Shown here in pieces: positions 25,315 to 32,506 of a stretch of DNA of 32,506 bases; the stretch's first letter is position 1, and every line of letters begins with the position of its first letter. Origin of the DNA: Nocardiopsis sp. (lineage in GTDB: Bacteria > Actinomycetota > Actinomycetes > Streptosporangiales > Streptosporangiaceae). The DNA is taken from NCBI GenBank assembly GCA_021154785.1, contig JAJKHX010000277.1, forward strand, positions 1 to 32,506, read 5' to 3'. Below the pieces are notes generated by a model, which worked only from the letters and a program-made list of their open reading frames with translations, did not search any database and was not told the DNA's origin. Both the position numbers and the translations under genes were made by a program.

Positions 25315-26055
25315 TCAAGTGACCGGTGCGGCCGGAGCCGGTGCCCAGGCGCCCGATGCGGGTGCGAGGTCATCGGGTGCGGGGGCGGGCAGGCCGGTTT
25401 CGCCCTGGTCCAGGCGGAACGGCGGGTAGGCGTCGGTCATCAGGGCGGCGTAGGCGATGACCCGCAGCACCCAGCGGTTCATGCCGACGACGAAATCGTG
25501 CAGTCCGCGCGGGTAGCGGCCCGCGAACAGCAGCGCGATCGCGGCGAAGAACACCAGCAGCCCGATCAGCCCGCCGTAGAACGCATCAGCTTGCCACGTG
25601 TTGTGCCCCGAGGCCCCGGTCGCGGTGTAGGCGGCGCCGCCGGCGAACACGGTGACGATGGCGTACTGCGGGATCGCCAGCAGCCACCACTTGACCAGGA
25701 CCAGGCCGCGGGAGAGCCGTCCGGGGTAGGCGATGTCCAGCGTGGCGGGGTAGTCCGGCTCCTGGCCCAGGCTGAACGGCGGGTAGCGGTCGGTCCCCAG
25801 GGCACTGTAGGTGTAGTAGCCGACCCGCCAGGACCAGCGCAGCACCCCCAGATTGAAGCTGAACAGCGGCCGGGGGTAGCGGCCGGTGAGCAAGATCGCG
25901 AAGAACGCGATGACGGTGACGACGGCGAACGCGACCCACAAGAAGAACAGCACGATGTAGTGCGGGATCGCCAGCAGCCACTTGACCAGCCACAGCCAGC
26001 GGCTCAGCGGCTCGTCGAGATGGGCTCGGACCTGCACGGGGTAGCCCTGGTCCAT
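25315..26055 (-). CDS. DUF4389 membrane protein
   Basis: 246 residues made of two similar DUF4389 units. Unit one runs from [32 protein letters not shown] to GTDRYPPF; unit two runs from [30 protein letters not shown] to MTDAYPPF. Each has a pair of membrane helices and a GRYPR motif. A Pro/Ala tail follows. The function is unknown for the family. ATG 26055 is decided by AAGGAGGAG just upstream. It lies 171 bases before the flippase fusion on the same strand, so it may be transcribed with module A, and a LysR-type dyad sits about 210 bases upstream of its start. Confidence 0.88.
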   Translation of the reverse strand: MDQGYPVQVRAHLDEPLSRWLWLVKWLLAIPHYIVLFFLWVAFAVVTVIAFFAILLTGRYPRPLFSFNLGVLRWSWRVGYYTYSALGTDRYPPFSLGQEPDYPATLDIAYPGRLSRGLVLVKWWLLAIPQYAIVTVFAGGAAYTATGASGHNTWQADAFYGGLIGLLVFFAAIALLFAGRYPRGLHDFVVGMNRWVLRVIAYAALMTDAYPPFRLDQGETGLPAPAPDDLAPASGAWAPAPAAPVT

Positions 26056-26263
26056 GGTCTCCTCCTTGTCGGCGCCTGCGGATGCCACGTCCATGTCACG
26101 GCACGTGATGCGCGCGCCAGGGGCGGATCATCCGGGCCTGAAGTCCCCATCCCCGGCCTGTCTAGGTGATTCCGGAGAGGGAAGCAGCGTCGTGGTGCAG
26201 AGCTCTCTGGTTGTCAGCAGACGGCACTGCGCTGTCGGGGGAAAGGGCCAATCGGAGCATGTC

Positions 26264-26288
26264 TTATCAGCGCAGCTGATGACAGCGG
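26264..26288. promoter_or_regulatory. Candidate LysR-type operator, copy 1
   Basis: ATCAGC-GCA-GCTGAT at 26266-26280 is a perfect 6+6 dyad and fits the T-N11-A pattern of LysR boxes. A related sequence (about 19 of 25 bases the same) lies on the other side of the lysR gene at 27325. This copy is upstream of the DUF4389 gene. Confidence 0.5.
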
Positions 26289-26302
26289 CAGGAAGACCGC
26301 TC

Positions 26303-27217
26303 TCACCCGGCCGCCTGGCCGGATGTTTCTAGCCAGCCCAGCTCCCGTGACAGCTGGCGGGCGCAGGACACCATGGCACGGACCGGCCCGGAGTGGTCTT
26401 CGGCCCGCCACAGCACCGACCACGGATAATAGGACACCGGCTCGGTCAGGGGCCGCCACACCATCCCGGGATGGGCGGGCACGCACGAGGCTGGCGCGCA
26501 CAGCACCGTGCGGCCCTGCGCGACCAGGTCGACGGCCGCCCGGATGCTTTCCACGGTCCCGCGGTACACCGCGGGCAGGAAGCCGGCGGACCGGCACAAC
26601 TCGATCACGAACTGGTTGAACTCCGGCGCCCGCGCCTCCTCGGCGAGCAGCAGCGGTTCGCCGGCCAGGGTCGCCACCGGGACGCCCGGCGACCGGGCGA
26701 AGCGGTGCCCCTGGCGGACCAGGACGCCCAGCGGGTCAAGCCGGAGCAGCTCGGAGGCCACCTCGGCCGGGGCCAGCGACGCCCGCCCGATCCCGATGTC
26801 CAGCCGCCCGCTGGCCAGCAGCAGGTACTGCTCGGGCACCCCCGCCTCTACCTGGTGAACCTCGAGGTCCGGGAAGCGGGCCTGGACCCGGCGCAAGATC
26901 GCCGGCATCGAGTCATAGCTCGCATCGACCGTTCCCACCCGCAGCGCAGGCGCCGACCGGGCCGCCCGCTGCGCGGCCGCGGCGGCCCGGTCGACGTGCG
27001 CCAGAATCTGCCGCGCCTCCGGCAGGAACACGGTCCCAGCTGCGGTCAGCCGCACGTGATGGGTGGTGCGCTCCAGCAGCGGAGCCCCGAGTTCTCGTTC
27101 CAGCCGCTGCACCTGCTGGCTCAACGCGGACTGCACGATATGCTCACGGGCCGCCGCCCGCCCGAAGTGCAGCTCCTCGGCCAGGGTGACGAAATAGCGC
27201 AGCTGGCGAAGCTCCAC
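26303..27217 (-). CDS. LysR-family transcriptional regulator
   Basis: 304 residues from GTG 27217 (VELRQLRYFVTLAEELHFGRAA), the usual family opening, with GGGGGTGG upstream; ATG 27232 and ATG 27259 are alternatives. The winged helix-turn-helix covers about 18-60 (SALSQQVQRLERELGAPLLER). Residues 90-290 are the effector-binding domain (LRVGTVDASYDSMPAILRRVQARFPDLEVH). It resembles regulators of aromatic-acid or stress genes, but the ligand is unknown. It is divergent from the zinc-finger gene and upstream of DUF4389 and module A on the same strand. Matching dyads on both sides suggest autoregulation and control of DUF4389. Confidence 0.9.
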   Translation of the reverse strand: MELRQLRYFVTLAEELHFGRAAAREHIVQSALSQQVQRLERELGAPLLERTTHHVRLTAAGTVFLPEARQILAHVDRAAAAAQRAARSAPALRVGTVDASYDSMPAILRRVQARFPDLEVHQVEAGVPEQYLLLASGRLDIGIGRASLAPAEVASELLRLDPLGVLVRQGHRFARSPGVPVATLAGEPLLLAEEARAPEFNQFVIELCRSAGFLPAVYRGTVESIRAAVDLVAQGRTVLCAPASCVPAHPGMVWRPLTEPVSYYPWSVLWRAEDHSGPVRAMVSCARQLSRELGWLETSGQAAG

Positions 27218-27324
27218 GCCGACCACCCCCATCCGCTGTACCGCTCCGCCGTCGCTCATCCCAGCAGAGCACCTCGGCGTCCACACCGCAAGACCAGCGC
27301 CCGCAGCCGGGAACCAGCACGTGT

Positions 27325-27349
27325 TATCACGCCAGCAGATGACCGCTGC
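27325..27349. promoter_or_regulatory. Candidate LysR-type operator, copy 2
   Basis: TTATCA followed by CAGCAGATGAC matches the copy at 26264 in about 19 of 25 positions, though its dyad is imperfect. It lies in the divergent gap, 65-110 bases upstream of the possible lysR starts and 40-64 upstream of the zinc-finger gene, where a LysR protein usually binds. Confidence 0.5.
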
Positions 27350-27376
27350 TCGCGTTGGCCGTTTCCGAGCAGGCGC

Positions 27377-27382
27377 AGGAGG
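27377..27382 (+). promoter_or_regulatory. Consensus ribosome binding site deciding an ATG start
   Basis: AGGAGG stands six bases before ATG 27389 and identifies the start of the small zinc-finger gene within a much longer open frame that shadows lysR. Confidence 0.8.
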
Positions 27383-27388
27383 CGTTGC

Positions 27389-27724
27389 ATGGGACATGGC
27401 CACCTCGCCGCCGTGGCCAGATCCGAGGCTCCGATGCCAGCACGTAAAGACCAGGGCGACGGTGCCCGCCCGGGCCCATGCCAGCACGCCGCCGCCATCC
27501 ACCCGGTAACGCCGCCCGCAGGCGGCTGCCAGCCCTGCCTGGATCGCGGGGGCACCTGGGCCCGGCTCTGCCTGTGCCAATCCTGCGGATGGGTCGCGTG
27601 CTCCGACGACTCACCCGGCCAGCACGCCAAAGCACACTACGAAGAAACCGACCACCCCGTCGTCATCCTGCTCCAGCACCCGCACCCGGCGGCATGGTGC
27701 TATGCCCACCAGCGCACCGTCTGA
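27389..27724 (+). CDS. Small UBP-type zinc-finger protein
   Basis: 111 residues. The second half has the spacing of a ZnF-UBP domain: C31-x-H33, C47-x2-C50, C63-x2-C66, C71, H79, H83, H89 and a WCY..H end (104-107). The line WARLCLCQSCGWVACSDDSPGQHAKAHYEETDHPV is typical of bacterial members. In eukaryotes this domain binds free ubiquitin C-termini; the bacterial role is unknown, and here it stands alone with no protease domain. It is divergent from lysR. The open frame continues far upstream antisense to lysR and that part is not real coding sequence. Confidence 0.83.
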   Translation: MGHGHLAAVARSEAPMPARKDQGDGARPGPCQHAAAIHPVTPPAGGCQPCLDRGGTWARLCLCQSCGWVACSDDSPGQHAKAHYEETDHPVVILLQHPHPAAWCYAHQRTV

Positions 27725-27983
27725 TGAAGCGGCTTTCGCAAAGGCACCGGGGCCTTGATGGAACGAGAAGCGGACCGCGGCCAGATGAATACCGCATGGC
27801 GAAATCTCCATGCCGTCTGCACATGCCCACCATCCCGTCTACACACACCCGTTGGCCTGCTGCTGAGCGGAGACCGGGCGTGCGGACAGCTGGACCACAA
27901 ACCTAGCCGAAGCGGGCCGGCGAGCGCATGATGGGAAGATTCCGCAGCACACGGGATAGCTCGTCCTGGGGGAGGCGTGCGCG
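27725..27983. other. Intergenic region before module B
   Basis: 259 bases between the zinc-finger gene and the first gene of module B. It is less GC-rich than its flanks and contains short A/C-rich runs (for example around 27838-27850) but no clear -35/-10 pair or hairpin. It presumably holds the module B promoter. Confidence 0.4.
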
Positions 27984-30161
27984 ATGAGCGAGAACACCGA
28001 GCGCACCGTAGCGCCGGCCGCCCCGCCGGGCAGCGTCCCGGCGCAGCGGACTGCCCGCCAGCGGCGTCCCACCGGCGCGCCGCCGCCGCTGCCGCATCCG
28101 GTCAGGCTCAGCACCACGGCCTGGCTGGTGCTGGCGGTCGTGATCGTGGCCTGCGCGTTCCTGTTCTCGGCCGAGACACCCTGGCTCCGGGTCGACGACC
28201 GGGCCAACACCTGGATCCTGCGCCTGCTGGCGCAGGCGCGGACGCCGTGGCTGACCGATGTCGCCGGCGGGATCAAGGCAGCCGGCTCGGGCTGGGGAGT
28301 CACCGTGCTCGGCCTGTCGGTGGTAGCGCTGACCATGATCTTCCGCCGCTGGCGGCATCTGCTTGTCTTCCTGGGAAGCCTGTTCTTCCTGGAGATCGCC
28401 GGGCAGTTGATTTATTTCGGCTTGTCCCGCCCGCGCCCGTACGGCATCTCGATCATCAGCGGCTGGGGCGGGTACTCGGCGCCATCTCCGCCGGTCGCCG
28501 TGCTGACCGTCTTCCTGATGGGCGCGGTGTACTGCCTGGTGGTGCCGGGCCGGCCGCGCGCGTGGGCCAAGGCCGTGGTGGCCGCCGTGGTGGCCCTGTT
28601 CTGCCTGGCCCGGCTGTACTTGGCCGTCGATCATCCCGACGACGTGCTGTTCGCCGTGGCGCTCGGAGTCGCGATACCGGTCACGGCCTTTCGCTGGTTC
28701 ACCCCGAACGAGGTGTTCCCGGTCGTCTACCGCCGGGGCCGGACCGCTCATGTCGACGTCGGCGGCCGCCGCGGCGACGCGATCCGGCTGGCTATCCGCG
28801 ACCAGCTCGGGCTGGCCGTCCTCGAGATCAAGCCATTCGGCCTGGAGTCGTCGGCAGGCTCGACGCCGCTGCGGCTGCGCGTCGAAGGGGGACCGGACGA
28901 GTACGTCTTCGCGAAGCTGTACACCAAGGGTCACGTGCGCGCCGATCGCTGGTACAAGCTGTCGCGGACCATCCTCTACGGCTACCTGGAAGACGAGCAT
29001 CCCTTCCAGACCGTGCGGCGGCTGGCCGAGTACGAGGATTACACGCTGCGCCTGCTGCGCGACGCCGGGATCCACACGGCCCAGCCGTACGGGATCGTGG
29101 AGATCACGCCCGAGCGTGAGTACATGATCGTCACCGAGTTCTTCGACGGCGCCGTCGAGATCGGCCACGCCGACGTCGGCGACGAGGTGATCGACCAGGG
29201 GCTGCGGCTGATCCGCAAGCTCTGGGACGCGGGCATCGCGCACCGGGACATCAAGCCCGGCAACCTCATGATCCGCGACGGCGAGCTGCTGCTGATCGAC
29301 GTGGCTTTCGTCCAGGTGCGGCCGTCGCCGTGGCGGCAGGCGGTCGACCTCGGCAACATGATGCTGGTGCTGGCCGTCCGCAGCGACCCGGACCGGGTCT
29401 ACCAGCGGGCGCTGCGCTACTTCACCCCGGCCGAACTCAGCGAGGCCTTCGCCGCGACTCGCGGGGTAGCCAGCCCGGGCCAGCTACGCGCGTTCATGAA
29501 AAAGGACCCGCGCGACTTGCTGGGCACGTTCCGCGCCCTGGCCCCGCCGCGGGAGCCGATCGTGCTGCAGCGCTGGGGCCTGCGGCGTATCGCCCTGGCC
29601 CTGGCTGTCCCGGCCAGCCTCCTGCTCACCTGGATGGTGGCCGGCGACGCGTTCTTCCCGGCCGAGAACATCGGCGCGCATCCGCCGCTGTGCGGCACTG
29701 GCCATGCCATGATCCTGGTCGCGCAGGCGGTCCCGTCCGCGGCCCAGCTGCCCTGCGTGTCCGACCTCCCGTCCGGCTGGCGGGTCGGCGGCGCCGACAT
29801 CGCCAGCGGCCGCTCGGTGTTCTGGCTGGATTCGGACCAGGCCGGCCCCCGGGCCGTGACCGTCACCCTGTCCGCGGCCTGCGACGTTTCCAGCATCCAG
29901 GCAGAGCCCTCCGACCAGCCGGGCACGCGACGATTCGACGGGCCGCCCACCGTGGGCACCCGGCTCACCGGGCTGCGCATCTATACCTTCCCCGGCGGAT
30001 GTGCGAGCTACCGGCTCGACTTCGCGCCCGGCGCATCGTCGCTCCTCATTCCCGCGCTGGACGGCATGGTGACTTTCGTGCCGCGGGCCAGGCTGGTGAA
30101 TTACGTCAGGGCCAGGGAGGGCCTGACGCTGTGCGGACGGGGTGCGCCATGCCCCCGGTAG
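27984..30161 (+). CDS. PAP2-like / protein-kinase-like membrane fusion (module B)
   Basis: 725 residues, a close paralog of the protein at 19587-21776 along its whole length. The PAP2-like domain (45-240) again lacks the catalytic pattern: the motif-1 Lys is Q141, SPPVAVLT replaces PSGH and D216 takes the place of the motif-3 His. The kinase-like domain keeps K311 (FAKLYTK), HRDIKPGN (420-427) and D439 (IDVAF). A single helix near 535-550 precedes an extracytoplasmic cysteine-containing domain ending CGRGAPCPR. GGGGGAGG precedes the ATG. Its stop lies 13 bases inside the next PAP2 gene. Two copies with the same pattern of lost and kept residues argue for conserved function rather than decay. 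Confidence 0.86.
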   Translation: MSENTERTVAPAAPPGSVPAQRTARQRRPTGAPPPLPHPVRLSTTAWLVLAVVIVACAFLFSAETPWLRVDDRANTWILRLLAQARTPWLTDVAGGIKAAGSGWGVTVLGLSVVALTMIFRRWRHLLVFLGSLFFLEIAGQLIYFGLSRPRPYGISIISGWGGYSAPSPPVAVLTVFLMGAVYCLVVPGRPRAWAKAVVAAVVALFCLARLYLAVDHPDDVLFAVALGVAIPVTAFRWFTPNEVFPVVYRRGRTAHVDVGGRRGDAIRLAIRDQLGLAVLEIKPFGLESSAGSTPLRLRVEGGPDEYVFAKLYTKGHVRADRWYKLSRTILYGYLEDEHPFQTVRRLAEYEDYTLRLLRDAGIHTAQPYGIVEITPEREYMIVTEFFDGAVEIGHADVGDEVIDQGLRLIRKLWDAGIAHRDIKPGNLMIRDGELLLIDVAFVQVRPSPWRQAVDLGNMMLVLAVRSDPDRVYQRALRYFTPAELSEAFAATRGVASPGQLRAFMKKDPRDLLGTFRALAPPREPIVLQRWGLRRIALALAVPASLLLTWMVAGDAFFPAENIGAHPPLCGTGHAMILVAQAVPSAAQLPCVSDLPSGWRVGGADIASGRSVFWLDSDQAGPRAVTVTLSAACDVSSIQAEPSDQPGTRRFDGPPTVGTRLTGLRIYTFPGGCASYRLDFAPGASSLLIPALDGMVTFVPRARLVNYVRAREGLTLCGRGAPCPR

Positions 30162-30868
30162 CGGAAGATCAGGTGCTGGCCGCCCGTCGCCGGGACGCGG
30201 TCGTCACCGCGGTGGTGCTGGCGCTCACCGCGGCGGCGTTCGCCGCGGTCGCCGACCACGGCGTCCTGTCTCACCTGCAGCGGGCCGACGACGCGTGGCT
30301 GCGGCTCATGATCTCCGGCCGTTCGGCGCCGGTCACGGCGGTGGCCAAGGTCTTCAACTGGCTTGGGCTGGTCTACGTCACACTTCCGGTCCGGATCGGC
30401 ATTGCCGGCTTCCTCGCGCTGCGCCGCCGGTGGTGGCACCTGGCCGCGTTCGCCGCCGCCATCGTGCTGTCCGAGGTCCTGATCGGCACGCTGAAGGGGA
30501 TATACGACCGGGCCCGGCCGCCCGGATCGCTGGTGGCCACCAGCGGTGCCTCGTTTCCTTCCGGGCATTCGATCGCCGCCACCGTGACCGTGATCGCCGC
30601 GGTCATCGCGCTGGTACCGCCCGGCCGTGCGCGGGTGGCGTGGGGCGCGGCCGCGACGGTCTTCTCGGTCCTGATGGCGCTGTCCCGCGCCTACCTCGGG
30701 GCGCACTGGCTGTCCGATGCGCTGGCCGGGGTCCTCCTCGGCGCCTCGTGCGCGCTGCTGGCCGCCTTCGCGGTGGGGGAACTCCAGGGCCGCCGGACCG
30801 CGCACCGGGCCGCCCGTTCGGCCCATCCGCCCATCCCGGGCGCCGCCCGTCCGGCTGACCGGCGATGA
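30149..30868 (+). CDS. PAP2-family membrane phosphatase (module B)
   Basis: 239 residues, about six membrane segments. The motifs are complete: KGIYDRARP (K116 to P124), FPSGHS (136-141) and SRAYLGAHWLSD (S179, R180, H186, D190). It should dephosphorylate a lipid phosphate or diphosphate at the outer face of the membrane. It overlaps the stop of the preceding fusion gene by 13 bases and shares ATGA with the flippase fusion that follows. It aligns poorly with the module A PAP2 outside the motifs. Confidence 0.92.
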   Translation: MPPVAEDQVLAARRRDAVVTAVVLALTAAAFAAVADHGVLSHLQRADDAWLRLMISGRSAPVTAVAKVFNWLGLVYVTLPVRIGIAGFLALRRRWWHLAAFAAAIVLSEVLIGTLKGIYDRARPPGSLVATSGASFPSGHSIAATVTVIAAVIALVPPGRARVAWGAAATVFSVLMALSRAYLGAHWLSDALAGVLLGASCALLAAFAVGELQGRRTAHRAARSAHPPIPGAARPADRR

Positions 30869-32506
30869 GCAGTTCTCCGGTCTCGGTCCCGGCGGGTCCC
30901 CAGCCACCTCCCCGGCCCCCTTCGCTGCCGTCCTCCCGCTACCGTCACCCGGGAGACGTGATCCGGCTGATATCGGCGGCCCTGCTGCTGGCCGGCGCGT
31001 TCGCCGCCTCGGCGGCCGCGTTCCGGTGGCTCCTCGGCCCGGCCGCACCCGTACCCGGCGGTCTCGGGGCAGCCGGCCGGGTCATCACCGGCCTGGTGCA
31101 GGTGGCCTACCTGGCCGCGGCGGTCGTGGTGGTCGCGGCCACGCTCCGCCGGCGCCGGTTCCGGCTGCTGGCCGGGCTGGCCGCCGGGGCGGTGGCCGCG
31201 GCTGGCCTTACGGCCGGGATCTTCGCCCTGCTCAGTGCCGTACTAGGGGCCGAGCGCCCGGCCGCGCTCACCGCCCATCAGGCCCGCGGCTCCTGGCTGG
31301 CCAGTGGCGCGTTCCCCGCCCCGGCGCTGCTCGCCGCCGCGGCCGCCGTGGTCGTGGCGGCCGCGCCCTGGCTGAGCCGGCCGTGGCGCCGGGCGGCGTG
31401 GCTCGCGCTGCTGCTGGCCGCCGCGGCGCGGCTGCTGGTCGGGGCGGTCCTGCCGGCGGAGGTGATCCTGGCCCTGGCCGCCGGTGTCACGGCGGGAGCC
31501 GCGGTGCTGGTGACGATGGGGGTCCCGGACCGGCGGATCGGACCGGCCGGGATCACGGCCGCGCTGCGGCACGCGGGCCTGCCGGTGGAGTCGGTCCGCC
31601 CGGCCGAGGTCGAGGCTAGGGGCTCGCGGCCGTTCGCGGCGGTCACGGCGGACGGCCGGCGGCTGTTCGTCAAGGCCCTGGGCTCGGACCAGCGCGACGC
31701 CGACCTGCTGTACCGGGGGTACCGGGCGATGCGGCTGCGAAATGTCGGCGACACCCGGCCCGCCGCCTCGCTCCTGCACGCGGTCGAACATCAGGCCCTG
31801 GTCGGGTTGATGGCCGAACGGGCCGGGGTCTCCGCACCCGGAGTCGACCGGGTCGTCCGGGCCGGGGACACCGTGCTGCTCGTCATGCCCTGGACCAGCG
31901 GCTGCTCGCTGGACCGGCTGCCGGCCGGCCAGATCGGCGACGGCCTGCTCACGCGGCTATGGGCGGAGGTGGGCAACCTGCACCGGGCCGGCATCGCGCA
32001 CCGGTCGCTGCGGGCCGCCAACGTGATGGCCGGCCCGGCCGGACAGCTGACAATCGTCGACTTCAGTTTCTCCGAGCTCGATGCCACGTCGCGGCAGATG
32101 GACCTGGACGTGGCCGAACTGCTGGCCTCGCTGGCCGTACTGGCCGGCGAAGACCGGGTCGTCTCCGCCGCGGCCGATGTCCTCGGCGCTGGGCGGCTGG
32201 CCCGGGCGGTGCCGCTGCTGCAGCCGCTGGCCCTGTCCGCCGCCACCCGCAAGGCGGTCGCGCGGCACGACGGCCTGCTCACCCGGACCCGGGCCGCGGC
32301 CGCCGCCGCCAGCGGCCAGGAGCCGCCTGAACTGGCCCGCGTGCAGCGGGTGCGACCGCGGACCCTGCTCGCTATCGCCGCGCTGACCGGAGCGTTCTAC
32401 TACCTGCTGCCCAAGCTGGCTCAGGTCGGCAGCAGCTGGCACGCCCTGCAGTCGGCGCACTGGATCTGGCTCCCCGTGGTCATCGCCTTCTCGGCGCTGA
32501 CCTATC
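30865..32506 (+). CDS. Kinase-like / flippase fusion (module B), cut by window end
   Basis: 547 codons are visible. The protein is paralogous to the one at 22726-25143: a proline-rich N-terminus, then RYRHPGDVIRL as in module A, about six membrane segments, and a kinase-like domain with FVKALGSDQRDADLLYRGYR (Lys), HRSLRAAN and IVDFSFSE. The HRD aspartate is again serine. The flippase membrane domain begins just before the end (RTLLAIAALTGAFYYLLP). The remaining about 260 residues lie outside. The ATG overlaps the PAP2 stop by ATGA. A gene for a binding lipoprotein may follow outside the window, as in module A. Confidence 0.87.
   Translation, partial: MSSSPVSVPAGPQPPPRPPSLPSSRYRHPGDVIRLISAALLLAGAFAASAAAFRWLLGPAAPVPGGLGAAGRVITGLVQVAYLAAAVVVVAATLRRRRFRLLAGLAAGAVAAAGLTAGIFALLSAVLGAERPAALTAHQARGSWLASGAFPAPALLAAAAAVVVAAAPWLSRPWRRAAWLALLLAAAARLLVGAVLPAEVILALAAGVTAGAAVLVTMGVPDRRIGPAGITAALRHAGLPVESVRPAEVEARGSRPFAAVTADGRRLFVKALGSDQRDADLLYRGYRAMRLRNVGDTRPAASLLHAVEHQALVGLMAERAGVSAPGVDRVVRAGDTVLLVMPWTSGCSLDRLPAGQIGDGLLTRLWAEVGNLHRAGIAHRSLRAANVMAGPAGQLTIVDFSFSELDATSRQMDLDVAELLASLAVLAGEDRVVSAAADVLGAGRLARAVPLLQPLALSAATRKAVARHDGLLTRTRAAAAAASGQEPPELARVQRVRPRTLLAIAALTGAFYYLLPKLAQVGSSWHALQSAHWIWLPVVIAFSALTY

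Noticed and set aside
26393-27388. Long plus-strand open frame antisense to lysR
   Set aside because: Its composition is that of a shadow in GC-rich DNA; only the last 111 codons, behind AGGAGG, show a real domain.

Overview
The window is GC-rich throughout (roughly 70% by eye). It has tightly packed genes, frequent ATGA-type start/stop overlaps and several GTG or TTG starts. The gene content (a mycothiol-type DinB protein, a zinc glucose dehydrogenase, a transketolase/transaldolase pair, PAP2 and flippase membrane proteins) fits the chromosome of a high-GC actinomycete. No rRNA, tRNA, CRISPR array or complete insertion sequence was found, and the genus cannot be named from what is visible.

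Left part (1-7960). The window opens in the last 46 codons of a RidA-family gene. A gene-poor stretch follows, then a decayed tyrosine-recombinase gene (480-1293, minus strand). Next comes a compact minus-strand operon read from 6828 down to 1327: an FAD/NAD(P) oxidoreductase of the disulfide-reductase fold that lacks the redox cysteines, an uncharacterised 181-residue protein, a DUF4331 protein, a DyP-type heme peroxidase and an enoyl-CoA hydratase/isomerase. Divergent from it is a zinc-dependent glucose 1-dehydrogenase, whose stop codon overlaps the start of a broken SMP-30/gluconolactonase gene.

Middle part (8600-18600). This holds a YihY/BrkB membrane protein, a DinB-like protein with a short pentapeptide-repeat N-terminus and a C-terminal scrap of a PEP-utilising enzyme. 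It continues with a minus-strand set of HAD phosphatase, transketolase and transaldolase (non-oxidative pentose phosphate pathway), a GT1-type glycosyltransferase, and an acyl-CoA synthetase translationally coupled to a 59-codon small gene.

Right part (18853-32506). This is the most unusual region. Two divergent modules encode related membrane proteins. Module A (minus strand, 25143 to 18853) is flippase/kinase-like fusion, glycine-betaine-type substrate-binding lipoprotein, PAP2-like/kinase fusion, PAP2 phosphatase, each joined by a 4-base overlap. Module B (plus strand, 27984 to beyond the window end) is PAP2-like/kinase fusion, PAP2 phosphatase, flippase/kinase-like fusion. Between them lie a DUF4389 membrane protein, a LysR regulator and a small UBP-type zinc-finger protein. 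In both modules the kinase domain fused to the flippase has lost the HRD aspartate, while the kinase domain fused to the PAP2-like domain keeps it but sits beside a phosphatase domain that has lost its catalytic residues. I infer a membrane system that handles a phosphorylated lipid or polyprenyl carrier at the envelope, with kinase, phosphatase and flippase working together. The substrate is unknown.
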